A stretch of 7,030 nt of DNA from assembly GCA_041746635.1 (NCBI GenBank), contig JBGTGQ010000082.1:1-7030 (forward strand), in the 5' to 3' direction. The position numbers and the translations under genes are program-made. Within the stretch, counting starts at the first letter, position 1, and each line of letters opens with the position of its first letter. This DNA comes from CAMASH01 sp041746635. Its GTDB lineage: Bacteria > Verrucomicrobiota > Verrucomicrobiia > Chthoniobacterales > Terrimicrobiaceae. The notes beneath the pieces were generated by a model. It was not told where the DNA came from. It did not search any database and saw only the letters and a list, made by a program, of their open reading frames with translations. Shown piece by piece: positions 1-6,671 of this stretch.

Positions 1-345
1 CCAAAAAGCCCTGCGGGTAGGAATGGCCAACCGCCGCTTTTCCCTTTGTCAAGCCTATGTGTAACATCTTCTCTGTCTTTCTGTCACTTAGCCTAAACTT
101 TTTAACCTTATCTCTCACCCCTTTTTCAGACAGGCTCTTAACCGTTTTGCCGGGATCAACCATGGTTTATCAAAGTCTGAAGAGCGTCATCGCCACGGCG
201 CTACCGCCGATGAAAAAAGTGCGTGTTCAGGTGCAGACGGTTGTAAAACTCTAAATGGTTACTATCGTTATCTCCTGTTGAACTGTCTGGAAAAATGGGT
301 TCTTCGCCCCATAGCGGAATATTCTCACGCGAGTATTATGAGGTC
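1..345. other. Left-end stretch with no supportable gene
   Basis: No reading frame here has family-like content. The + frame at 57-254 gives a pyrimidine-rich, low-information peptide with no recognisable domain and no ribosome binding site. A - strand frame from an ATG at 67 runs off the left edge after about 22 codons and cannot be judged. Positions 60-180 are visibly richer in A/T and pyrimidines than the genes that follow, as expected for intergenic DNA. A poor promoter-like pair (TTGTAA at 241-246, TATCGT at 263-268, 16-nt spacer) lies about 80 nt before the lipoprotein start at 346 and could serve it, but the match is weak. Confidence 0.5.
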
Positions 346-942
346 ATGAAAACACCTATACCACGTATTCTACTGCTCGCGGTTCCTCTGGCGGCGTCCG
401 CCTTTCTCACCGCCTGCGTTACCGAATATGATCAAGGGGCTCGCTACAATGCCGGGTCCCGGATCGGCTACAACACCTACGCAGCGCTACCCGCCGATTA
501 TTCGGGCGACGCTTACTACTACAACAACCGCTATTACGCCGGAGGCCGCTACGAGCCGGGAACCTATACCTACCGGGGTCGGACGTATAATAATCGCTAC
601 TTCTACGACGGTCAGTACTTTTATGGCGGAGATTATCGGCAACAGGCCGCCTCCACTTCTTATGGTGGCCCTAGGGTGAGTGCGTCAACCTCCCGCTACG
701 TGACCTACCGGGAGTTGCCCCGGGATTATTCGGGGGATGCTTATTATTATAATAATCGCTACTACGCTGGCGGCCGGTATGAGCCCGGAACCTATTCCTA
801 CGGAGGCCGGACCTATGACAACCGCTACTTCCACAATGGCCAGTACATATACGGCGGCGACTATCGCCAGTCGGCATCGGTTGTTTCTCCTCAGCGAAGC
901 ATCCAGCGCTCCGGCACAACATACCGCACCATCACTAGGTGA
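346..942 (+). CDS. Tyr/Gly-rich lipoprotein with two 55-residue repeats
   Basis: Predicted 198-residue lipoprotein. Residues 1-23 form a type II signal peptide: a basic start (MKTPIPR), a hydrophobic core and the lipobox L21-T22-A23-C24. Cys24 would be acylated and the protein anchored in a membrane, probably the outer one. The mature part is two near-identical repeats (residues 45-99 and 121-175), dominated by Tyr, Gly, Asn and Arg with the recurring core DYSGDAYYYNNRYY and a GGDYRQ end. They are joined by a Ser/Thr-rich linker and followed by a basic Ser/Thr/Arg tail. I chose the ATG at 346 over the one at 295 because it puts the signal peptide at the N-terminus and has GAGG just upstream. 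I do not recognise the family. A structural or surface-binding role in the envelope is only a guess. It is probably monocistronic, with a hairpin 35 nt after the stop. Confidence 0.85.
   Translation: MKTPIPRILLLAVPLAASAFLTACVTEYDQGARYNAGSRIGYNTYAALPADYSGDAYYYNNRYYAGGRYEPGTYTYRGRTYNNRYFYDGQYFYGGDYRQQAASTSYGGPRVSASTSRYVTYRELPRDYSGDAYYYNNRYYAGGRYEPGTYSYGGRTYDNRYFHNGQYIYGGDYRQSASVVSPQRSIQRSGTTYRTITR
478..870 (+). repeat. Two in-frame 165-bp coding repeats (478-642 and 706-870)
   Basis: Two 55-codon units inside the lipoprotein gene are offset by exactly 228 bp (76 codons), with a 21-codon linker between. By my alignment 46 of 55 residues are identical with no gaps, and among those 46 the codon differs synonymously at 23. 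The duplication is therefore old, and the protein sequence rather than the DNA has been conserved. Tyr, Gly and Asn positions are almost all kept; changes cluster at the first six residues and near the end. Confidence 0.9.
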
Positions 943-976
943 GTCTGGGCCTGAGTCCTGTCCCGCCGGCACAGGA

Positions 977-1001
977 GTCCCCCCGGGTCAGCCGGGGGGA
1001 C
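977..1001 (+). terminator. GC-rich perfect hairpin after the lipoprotein gene
   Basis: A perfect 10-bp stem (GTCCCCCCGG with CCGGGGGGAC) closes a 5-nt loop and starts 35 nt after the stop codon at 942. No T-run follows on either strand, so it is not a classical intrinsic terminator. It could be a U-tract-less terminator or a 3' end stabiliser of the upstream mRNA that separates it from the catalase gene. Confidence 0.4.
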
Positions 1002-1088
1002 CGGTGGCGGAGGAAACCGCACTTGGGAACAGCCCTGACGAAAAGACCTGAGCGTTGTTGCGTGATCGGCTGAGGGATTTGGTAGGCA

Positions 1089-1117
1089 TTGACCCCATTG
1101 TAAGGAAGTCCTATGAC
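1089..1117 (+). promoter_or_regulatory. Candidate sigma70-type promoter of the catalase gene
   Basis: TTGACC (1089-1094) and TATGAC (1112-1117) are separated by 17 nt. They match the TTGACA and TATAAT consensus at 5/6 and 4/6 positions. Transcription would begin near 1124, giving a leader of about 66 nt before the ATG at 1190. The same bases contain AAGGA and an ATG that could instead start a short ORF, so the two readings compete. No OxyR- or PerR-like operator is evident. Confidence 0.35.
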
Positions 1118-1214
1118 CACACGCTTTCGATCGTGGACTGAGCAAAAGTGGTCGGCTCCATCAACTATCGCACAAACAAAACTCCCGCCATGTACCACCA
1201 TATCAAAAAACTGA
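1113..1214 (+). CDS. Possible 33-codon upstream ORF overlapping catalase
   Basis: An ATG at 1113 is preceded by AGGA (1103-1106) at a 6-nt spacing, the best Shine-Dalgarno match in the window. The frame runs 33 codons and stops at TGA 1212-1214. It overlaps the first 25 nt of the catalase gene in another frame. Its stop overlaps an in-frame internal ATG of catalase (TGATG, 1212-1216). The peptide is basic and Thr/Ser-rich with no recognisable motif. It might be a translated leader coupled to catalase, or chance. If the promoter at 1089-1117 is real, its transcript would start downstream of this ATG and the ORF would not be translated. Confidence 0.2.
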   Translation: MTTRFRSWTEQKWSAPSTIAQTKLPPCTTISKN

Positions 1215-1987
1215 TGTACACCGTCCGCATCGGCACGCCCGATCCGGCATTTGGAAACATGCTTCTCGAGCAATTCGGCGGAGCAAACGGCGAACTTGCG
1301 GCTGCAATGCAGTACTCTATCCAAGGGCTTAACTGCGACGATGCTGCCCGCAAGGACATGCTGATGGACATCGGAACCGAGGAGCTAAGTCACCTCGAGG
1401 TCGTGGGCACTCTCGCTCGCATGCATCTGAAACCGATGAAGACTTCGCGGGAAGCTGCCGAGGCTGACCCGCTCGTCGCGATTGCAGGCGGGGGCGGTGT
1501 CACCCTTTGCAACTCGATGGGTAACCCGTGGACGGCCGACTATCTCAAGGTGACCGGGGAACTCGACGTCGATCTGCGCAGCAACATCGCCGCCGAGGCC
1601 CGCGCCAAGATCGTTTACGAGAGGCTCATCAAGTTCACTGACGATGCAGGCACGAAAGACGCCCTTCAATTTCTTATGACCCGTGAGATCACTCACATGA
1701 AAGTCTTCATGAGCGCACTCGAGAGCATGGGTAGAGACCCGCTGGATATTGGTTTGATCCCTCCCACACCCGGCATCGTCGATCAATACTTCAACGACTC
1801 GACCGGCGAGAGCGGGGAAGGCGACAAGGACTTTACCGGGCCTTGGAACAAGGGCAACGGAATGGAAATGGTCTCCGCACCCGGCCAGCCTATCGCAGAG
1901 GCCACGGCGAGCGAAGTGGAGAATGAGCTTCAGAAGGCGGTGAAGAGAACGCCATCGGCCAAGGGGAATGCGAAGAAATCGCGGTAA
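1190..1987 (+). CDS. Manganese (non-haem) catalase
   Basis: 265-residue member of the dimanganese catalase family, a ferritin-like four-helix bundle that converts 2 H2O2 to 2 H2O and O2, probably as a cytosolic hexamer. The family core is intact: EQFGGANGELAAAMQY, then GTEELSHLEVVG, NIAAEARAKIVYERL and TREITHMK. Metal ligands can be placed by spacing against the Lactobacillus plantarum enzyme: Glu35, Glu65, His68, Glu136 and His169, with Glu166 three residues before the last His. The C-terminus ends in a Lys/Arg-rich tail. I chose the ATG at 1190 because MYHHIKKLMYTVR matches the family N-terminus. A GTG at 1148 would add 14 residues unlike the family, and an ATG at 1214 would remove the conserved start. 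No Shine-Dalgarno precedes 1190. Length is slightly short for the family (about 265-300). It converges on the MscS pseudogene across 224 nt in which I see no strong terminator. Confidence 0.95.
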   Translation: MYHHIKKLMYTVRIGTPDPAFGNMLLEQFGGANGELAAAMQYSIQGLNCDDAARKDMLMDIGTEELSHLEVVGTLARMHLKPMKTSREAAEADPLVAIAGGGGVTLCNSMGNPWTADYLKVTGELDVDLRSNIAAEARAKIVYERLIKFTDDAGTKDALQFLMTREITHMKVFMSALESMGRDPLDIGLIPPTPGIVDQYFNDSTGESGEGDKDFTGPWNKGNGMEMVSAPGQPIAEATASEVENELQKAVKRTPSAKGNAKKSR

Positions 1988-2211
1988 AAGTTCACCCGCC
2001 CACCTGATTCCACCCCGAGACGCCGCAGTCGGGAGAGTCTATCGCAAAGCCGGCAGGCTGACTATTCGTGCTTTGAGGGCTTGGTCATCCGTGGATGCGG
2101 GGAGGAACTGGCGGGAGCATCGGGCAGGAGATTTTCTCCTTCCTGCAAAGGTTGAGCCAGGCGGGCCTGTTCGTCCAGGACGGCAGCCTCGCTCTGCAAT
2201 CCGCCTTCCGC

Positions 2212-3292
2212 CTAGGTGGAAACGACATCGGGTTCTTGTGGAGACCCATCGGCTGAAAAGGGTTTTCCCGCCCGGGCGTCGGGCGTCCCGACCGGCTTCC
2301 CTTCGAGCATGGTGACGGGGATGCCCTGCGGGAACACCACCTCACGAGCCTCGTCGGGCATCGAGATGCCGTGGTTTTGAAAGGCGCGGTTTACCAGGCG
2401 GATCACCGAAGACCTCACCTTCAACCAACTGTGGTTGCGGCCATTGATCCAAAAATAAACCCGCAGATTGACGGTCGCCTTGCCCAGGCTTTCGACCAGC
2501 ACCGAAGGCTCGGGCTGGCACAGCACCGCCGGATGGTCCGTCAGGACCTGGAGCGCGATTTCCTGCGCGTCGTCAATCGTATCATCGTAACCGATGCCGA
2601 CATCGAAATGGTCGCGCCGGTTGGAGCTGGCCGTGAAGTTGCGAAGGTTGCTCTTGTAAACGCTGGCATTGGGAACTTGCACGATGTTGCCATCCAGGGT
2701 CATCAGGATTGTGGTGCGCACGTTCAATTGCTGTATATATCCGGTCACACCGGAAACCTCGACCAGGTCGCCGGTCTCGAACGGCCGCTGCACGCTCAGA
2801 AAAATGCTGGCCAGGAAATTTTCCGTGATGTCCCGGAAAGAAGGCTCGGTTACGTCCATCCGATTGGCCACGGCGACGACATCCTGGGTGTTGCGCGCCA
2901 GATCGCCCGCCCACTTCTTGAGTTCATCGGACGCCACGCGACCATTGAGGAAGACGACGCCCTCCTCGACCCGGACTGCCGGCAGCGTTAAACCATTCGG
3001 TCGCATCCAGGACGCTCTGGAGTCGCTGGCGGATTTCTTCATCACGCGCGACGGGATTTACGTCCACCTTCGCGGGAGCCAATGTAACGTCTTCCTTGGC
3101 TGGAGGGGCCGGGGCTGGCGAATCAGCAGCCTGAACTGGCGGTACTTGCGCCGGGACCGTCACGATCAGCAGGCTGAAAACAGCCGCGAGCGATGACACT
3201 CGCCCAAGGAATGCAATAAAGTCACCCGCCGATTGCCTTGCCCTGTCTGGCCTGTCCGGGGGAGGGATTTGCGGCGTTTCTGAATTCATCAT
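2212..3292 (-). pseudogene. BON-MscS channel gene, frameshifted and lacking membrane helices
   Basis: Remnant of a mechanosensitive channel of the MscS family, which opens under membrane tension during hypo-osmotic shock. The ATG at 3292 follows AGAAGGG. Residues 1-55 are a signal peptide (hydrophobic core near 27-47, likely cut after VQA). An Ala/Pro linker and a BON domain (about 83-146) follow. The BON domain changes frame near 2983: removing one base restores WFNAPAVRVEEG and a continuous 359-residue product, and 1081 nt is 360 codons plus one base. At residue 152 the BON end (NRMDVTEPSF) runs straight into RDITENFLASIFLSVQRPF, the TM3b/pore-proximal segment. The MscS beta domain (DLVEVSGVTGY) and alpha/beta cytoplasmic domain then follow to MPDE. 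Intact relatives have several membrane helices between these parts; here none remain. Both lesions suggest a dead gene. A sequencing error could explain only the frameshift. It sits 61 nt downstream of the AI-2E gene. Confidence 0.85.
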
Positions 3293-3330
3293 GCACCCTT
3301 CTCGATTACGTTCGCCACCATACTCGCCAA

Positions 3331-3347
3331 TTCGAATTTACTTCGAA
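3331..3347. promoter_or_regulatory. TTCGAA inverted repeat between AI-2E and MscS genes
   Basis: Two TTCGAA hexamers (3331-3336 and 3342-3347), each self-palindromic, flank a 5-nt TTTAC spacer in the 61-nt gap between the AI-2E stop and the MscS ATG. They could be a small dyad operator or a weak RNA hairpin of the - strand transcript. With AT-rich 6-bp arms, chance is also plausible. Confidence 0.2.
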
Positions 3348-3353
3348 CAAGAT

Positions 3354-4613
3354 TTACCCGATCGGTTTTTCAAGAAGGGTGCAGCGTGCGAGTTGATCCA
3401 GGTCTTCGTCGCTGACCGTTGGCAGGAAATGCTTCCGGTAAAGCTCCTCATGTAAAATGCCTGCGATGGCAACCAAAGGAGCAGCGATCAGGACGCCCAG
3501 CACACCGAAGGCGGCTATGGTAAGGAGCATGGAGAAGATCACCGCAACTGGATGCAGTTTCATACCTTGAGACATGACCAAAGGGAGAATCACGTTGCCT
3601 TCGAGCGCTTGGACCGCGAAATACGCCAAAAGGACCCAGCCCGGCGTGCTCCCGCCCTCACCAATTGCCAACAAAAGCGCCGGGATAAGAGTCAAGAGCG
3701 GTCCCAAGAGTGGAATCGCCGAAAAGAGACACGCGATGAGTCCCAGCATGACCGCGTCGGTGAATCCGAAGATGGGCCACATGAGCAGAAAGAAGAGTGA
3801 GCCGATCGTCAGCATGCTGATCAGCACGGCCGCGGCCCAGCGCGGCACGAACTCGGCGATCTGCACCGCGATCGCCAGGGTTCGGGCGTGGTGACGCTCC
3901 GGCACCAGGGAAAACAAAGCCCCAAAGACGGGTTGGGGATTCATCAAGGTGAAGGTTACCCCAAAAAAGACCGTGACCAGAACAATCAGCATTTCCGTTG
4001 TGTTAATGGCCAATCCCTTCATTTGACCAAACACTCCCTCGACCATCTGGCCGAGACTGGAGCGGAGTGATCCGGCGCCCTCCTCCGGTTTGGGGGGAGT
4101 CTCGGTCGAGCGGGACGGTTCCGGTTTCGATGGCTCGGGGGTGGGCGGAGCCGGGGCCAACTCGCCCGTCCCGGGCTTTTCCCGGGCGATCTCCTCGCTG
4201 ACTTCTTCCTGCAGCTTTTCTTCGGAGATCACGGCCTGCTGTTCCATTTTGATCAAGGGCTTCTGCAGTCGTTCCCAGTAGGCGGGCAATTGTTCCGAGA
4301 GCGTTTTCACGGATTCTTTTAGAGGAACGAGGGAAGCCCAGACGGCGAGGCCAGCGAGTATCACCAATGCCGCCAGCACCAGGCCGGTGGCCTGTTTTCT
4401 TCCTCCAGTCCAAGTCCGTAAGCGCGCAACTATTGGATTCACCGCCAGCGTGATCAGGATGATGAGAAGAAAGGAAAGCAGGATGGGCGACAACAACGCG
4501 TACGCTTGAATCATGGCATACAGGGCCGCAGCCAGGATCACATAAAAAGCGATGACACGGTGTTTCGTTTCCGGTCTGGACGGGGCGGGTTTCTCGGGTT
4601 CCATATTCGTCAT
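3354..4613 (-). CDS. AI-2E family transporter (multi-pass inner membrane protein)
   Basis: 419-residue membrane protein of the AI-2E/UPF0118 family. Members include the E. coli TqsA exporter associated with autoinducer-2 and several Na+/H+ antiporters, so the substrate here cannot be named. Hydrophobic segments lie at about 22-65 (two helices), 75-97, 205-228, 262-318 (several), 327-348 and 355-392. The family's C-terminal signature is clear: ALEGNVILPLVM, then KLHPVAVIFSMLL and FGVLGVLIAAPLVAI. The hydrophilic region after the third helix is long. A charged coiled-coil-like stretch (about 110-145) is followed by a Pro/Glu/Ser/Thr-rich insert (about 145-185). The start at 4613 gives MTNMEPEK; the ATG three codons later is equally possible, and neither has a Shine-Dalgarno. 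It is followed on the same strand by the MscS remnant, so both may once have shared a transcript. Confidence 0.92.
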   Translation of the reverse strand: MTNMEPEKPAPSRPETKHRVIAFYVILAAALYAMIQAYALLSPILLSFLLIILITLAVNPIVARLRTWTGGRKQATGLVLAALVILAGLAVWASLVPLKESVKTLSEQLPAYWERLQKPLIKMEQQAVISEEKLQEEVSEEIAREKPGTGELAPAPPTPEPSKPEPSRSTETPPKPEEGAGSLRSSLGQMVEGVFGQMKGLAINTTEMLIVLVTVFFGVTFTLMNPQPVFGALFSLVPERHHARTLAIAVQIAEFVPRWAAAVLISMLTIGSLFFLLMWPIFGFTDAVMLGLIACLFSAIPLLGPLLTLIPALLLAIGEGGSTPGWVLLAYFAVQALEGNVILPLVMSQGMKLHPVAVIFSMLLTIAAFGVLGVLIAAPLVAIAGILHEELYRKHFLPTVSDEDLDQLARCTLLEKPIG

Positions 4614-4796
4614 CGTGGGCGGTGGGATTGGCTCGTTTTGGCAGTGACCAGCTTAACCTGTCCTTTGCGACGGGCGATGGGGTCATTGCCCGCTTCCCCG
4701 ATTGCGGCCCTGGGCGAGAGGCTTGATGGCCGACAAGCAGGCAAGGCTTTGAAGTTTTGACGTCGCCTAGCGTCTGCCCGGGAGCTTCCTATCGCC

Positions 4797-5330
4797 TCAA
4801 GGAGATCTTGTTGCAGTGCCTGAGAGAGTGGGCGTGGGGGCGATTCTTGGCGCCGGGCTGGCGAGAGGACTGGGGTACGTCGACGGAGAAGGGGAAGCTT
4901 GCATGCCATTCGTCTGCGTTCCGTTTTGACTCTGTTGGTTTTGATTCTGTTGAGTCGCATAAGATTGCTGCTGGTTCTGGTTTTGCTGCGTTCCGGTCTG
5001 CTGTTGGTTTTGTGGCTGCTGCTGAGTGCTGATCTGTGGTTGCTGCAGGACGCTTTGCTGGGAATTGCTCTGTTGAGGGCGGCGTAAACCGGAGGGGATT
5101 CCCGGTGCGGCGGGAATTATTCCATCAGCGCTCGCGGCGGTGGATCCCTGACGGGACGGCGCGGGACCTCCAGCACCGGAGGTGGCGCTGGCTCCGCTGC
5201 CCGTGGTGCCTGCAGATGTTCCCGAAACTCCTGATGCGGGAGCCCCTTTTTCTTGGGCGTAGCCCAAAGTGGTGAAGCTGACAGCCGCCGTGGTAAGTAA
5301 TATGCGAAATTTCACGCCAAGGTATCGCAT
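4797..5330 (-). CDS. Secreted Gln/Asn-rich low-complexity protein, unknown function
   Basis: 177-residue protein that I cannot assign to a family. Residues 1-25 make a good type I signal peptide: basic start with Arg2, Lys7 and Arg9, hydrophobic core LLTTAAVSFTTL, and a likely cut after GYA25. The mature chain has no globular-looking core. It has a Gly/Ala/Ser/Thr-rich part (about 29-70), a Gln/Asn tract (86-142, where 35 of 57 residues are Q or N, including TQQNQNQQ twice), and a Pro/Ser/Thr tail (145-177). It should be disordered, in the periplasm or outside the cell. The signal peptide is the main argument that it is a real gene. No Shine-Dalgarno precedes the ATG at 5330; a GTG at codon 6 is an alternative start. 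It stands alone, with 183 nt before the AI-2E gene downstream and 151 nt after the SGNH gene upstream. Confidence 0.7.
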   Translation of the reverse strand: MRYLGVKFRILLTTAAVSFTTLGYAQEKGAPASGVSGTSAGTTGSGASATSGAGGPAPSRQGSTAASADGIIPAAPGIPSGLRRPQQSNSQQSVLQQPQISTQQQPQNQQQTGTQQNQNQQQSYATQQNQNQQSQNGTQTNGMQASPSPSTYPSPLASPAPRIAPTPTLSGTATRSP

Positions 5331-5481
5331 GTGTGAAGTAACCGGCCCTCAGGTTTAGGCCCAAAAGAACCATCAGGCTGGAAGCGGAATAAGGGATTGC
5401 CCGACGAGGAGGAGGTTTCGCCCAGCGGAGGGGGAGAGCGGGTGGGGCGGAGCAACTCTTTGCCGCCGGCCGTAGGGGAAC

Positions 5482-6147
5482 CTACTGCTGCGTCCGTATG
5501 GCCACGGCCACAAGCTCCGCGATGCGGAGGGCGCCTTGCCGGTTGGGATGGACGGTATCGGGAAAAAGGCCATCGCAGGCGAGGAGGGGGGTATTCAGAT
5601 CAATGAGCTCGATGCCGGTCTGGCGGGCGGCTTCGCGGATGGCGGGAATCACCTTATCGCGAATGACGGCTTGGGTAATGCCCCAGTCGCCGGGGAAGGT
5701 GGGGGGCGGAAGGCAGGCGAGGATGCGCGGCCGGCTGGGCAGGGCCTGAAAAGACCGAATCATGGCGACGTAGTCGGTGACAAATTGGTCCTGATGTTTG
5801 CTCCAGATGTGGGTTTTGGAGTCATTGGTGCCGAGGGCGATGATGACAATGTCAGGGTTGAAACGCATGGCGCGGTCGGGATTTAAAGGGTGGCCCTTGA
5901 TCAGCATGGTGCGGCCGCTTACGCCGTAATTGCGCACGGCCCATTTTTTCCCCAGCAGCGTCTGTAAACGGGCGGGGTAACTTTCCAGCTTGGGGTTGTC
6001 CGTGCCGACGCCGTAGGTGATGCTGTCGCCCACGCAAGCGACCGGGATGACTTTCTCGCCCTGGTCCAAAGCGAATCCGGCTTGGGCTGCAAGGCAGAAC
6101 AGAAGAGGAATTTTCCTCAGGCAAAAAAATCGGTGCAGCAATGTCAT
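5482..6147 (-). CDS. Secreted SGNH/GDSL-family hydrolase (probable esterase)
   Basis: 221-residue SGNH hydrolase, a serine esterase family with an alpha/beta/alpha fold that often removes acetyl or acyl groups from carbohydrates or lipids. All four blocks are present: block I VACVGDSITYG with nucleophile Ser42, block II NYGVSGRT with Gly75, block III ALGTND with Asn108, and block V DTVHPN with Asp197 and His200. Residues 1-26 are a signal peptide (RKIPLLFCLAAQAGFA), so it acts in the periplasm or outside. I chose the ATG at 6147. An upstream in-frame TTG at 6171 would add eight residues and weaken the signal peptide. Domain organisation resembles single-domain carbohydrate acetylesterases seen in polysaccharide-degrading bacteria, but the substrate cannot be read from sequence. 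The next gene upstream ends 86 nt away on the same strand. A small 5-bp hairpin overlaps the stop. Confidence 0.9.
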   Translation of the reverse strand: MTLLHRFFCLRKIPLLFCLAAQAGFALDQGEKVIPVACVGDSITYGVGTDNPKLESYPARLQTLLGKKWAVRNYGVSGRTMLIKGHPLNPDRAMRFNPDIVIIALGTNDSKTHIWSKHQDQFVTDYVAMIRSFQALPSRPRILACLPPPTFPGDWGITQAVIRDKVIPAIREAARQTGIELIDLNTPLLACDGLFPDTVHPNRQGALRIAELVAVAIRTQQ

Positions 6148-6233
6148 GGTCTGCGCGGTATGTCGTGACAAACCCGCGCGAAGTCAACCGCGGCGAGGGT
6201 GGGGGAGTGGGGAAACGGCGTCAGGCCGCGCTA

Positions 6234-6542
6234 TCAGGGGCGGTAGGGCACCCCTTGCTGCGGAGGTGGATTTTGATAATTCCGTTGGTAAGGGGCCGTG
6301 CCAGGGGGTGGATAGGGAGCAGATTGCTGTTCGTTATTGAGCAAAAGTTGAATCGGCCAGGTAATGGCATCGAAGGGGAAAACGACGGGCACAAGGGCGT
6401 AGTAAGCGGGCATGGGCGGCGGCGGGGGCACATTGGGATTATCCATCGGGCCGGGGCGGCCTTCGGCGCGGGCGATTATTTCCGAAGTGGCGCAGGAACT
6501 CAGGCTGACGGCGCAGATGAGGGGGAGAAGGAGCTTGTGCAT
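6234..6542 (-). CDS. Small proline-rich lipoprotein
   Basis: 102-residue predicted lipoprotein. Residues 1-16 form a type II signal peptide with lipobox L14-S15-S16-C17, so Cys17 would be acylated. After a short charged stretch there is a proline run (PPPPP, 39-43) and a hydrophobic segment YALVPVVFPFDAITWPIQLL (48-67), then a Pro/Gln/Tyr-rich tail (74-102). The middle segment loosely recalls the proline- and aspartate-containing pattern of YceK-type small lipoproteins; this is a weak resemblance, not an assignment. The hydrophobic stretch is broken by three prolines and an Asp, so it is unlikely to span the membrane and could be a lipid- or protein-contact segment. No Shine-Dalgarno precedes the ATG at 6542. 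It may be co-transcribed with the SGNH hydrolase 86 nt downstream. Confidence 0.78.
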   Translation of the reverse strand: MHKLLLPLICAVSLSSCATSEIIARAEGRPGPMDNPNVPPPPPMPAYYALVPVVFPFDAITWPIQLLLNNEQQSAPYPPPGTAPYQRNYQNPPPQQGVPYRP

Positions 6543-6671
6543 AGTTGCAATAAAGCCGAAGACCGCAGGCTGTCGAACTGAATGTTCCCTGACTCACTAG
6601 TAGGGGGAGCTCCAACTTGTCGGCGCCCGCAGGTCGTGCAACATTTTGTCTGTAAAAGTGGTTTTGCTTGA

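Noticed and set aside
1..67. - strand frame from an ATG at 67 running off the left edge (about 22 codons)
   Set aside because: Too short to show any family; the purine-rich stretch before the ATG is adjacent to it rather than at normal spacing. A real partial gene cannot be excluded.
57..254. + strand 65-codon frame before the lipoprotein gene
   Set aside because: No ribosome binding site, biased by a pyrimidine-rich stretch, no recognisable motif and no signal peptide or domain.
1148..1189. GTG at 1148 as the catalase start
   Set aside because: It would add 14 residues not typical of manganese catalases; the family N-terminus begins at the ATG at 1190.
2124..2146. Small alternative hairpins between the convergent catalase and MscS genes
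   Set aside because: Stems are only 6 bp and no T-run follows on either strand, so I would not call a terminator.
2371..2991. Long + strand frame opposite the MscS remnant
   Set aside because: Antisense shadow of a GC-rich coding region; the - strand frames carry clear BON and MscS motifs, while this one carries none.
4899..5087. + strand frame giving a Leu-rich, membrane-like peptide
   Set aside because: It is the complement of the CAG/CAA-rich codons of the Gln/Asn tract on the - strand. CTG/TTG on the other strand reads as Leu, so the hydrophobicity is an artefact. No start signal or family match.
6148..6233. TTGACT-like -35 box upstream of the SGNH hydrolase on the - strand
   Set aside because: No acceptable -10 sequence at 16-18 nt; co-transcription with the upstream lipoprotein gene is as likely.
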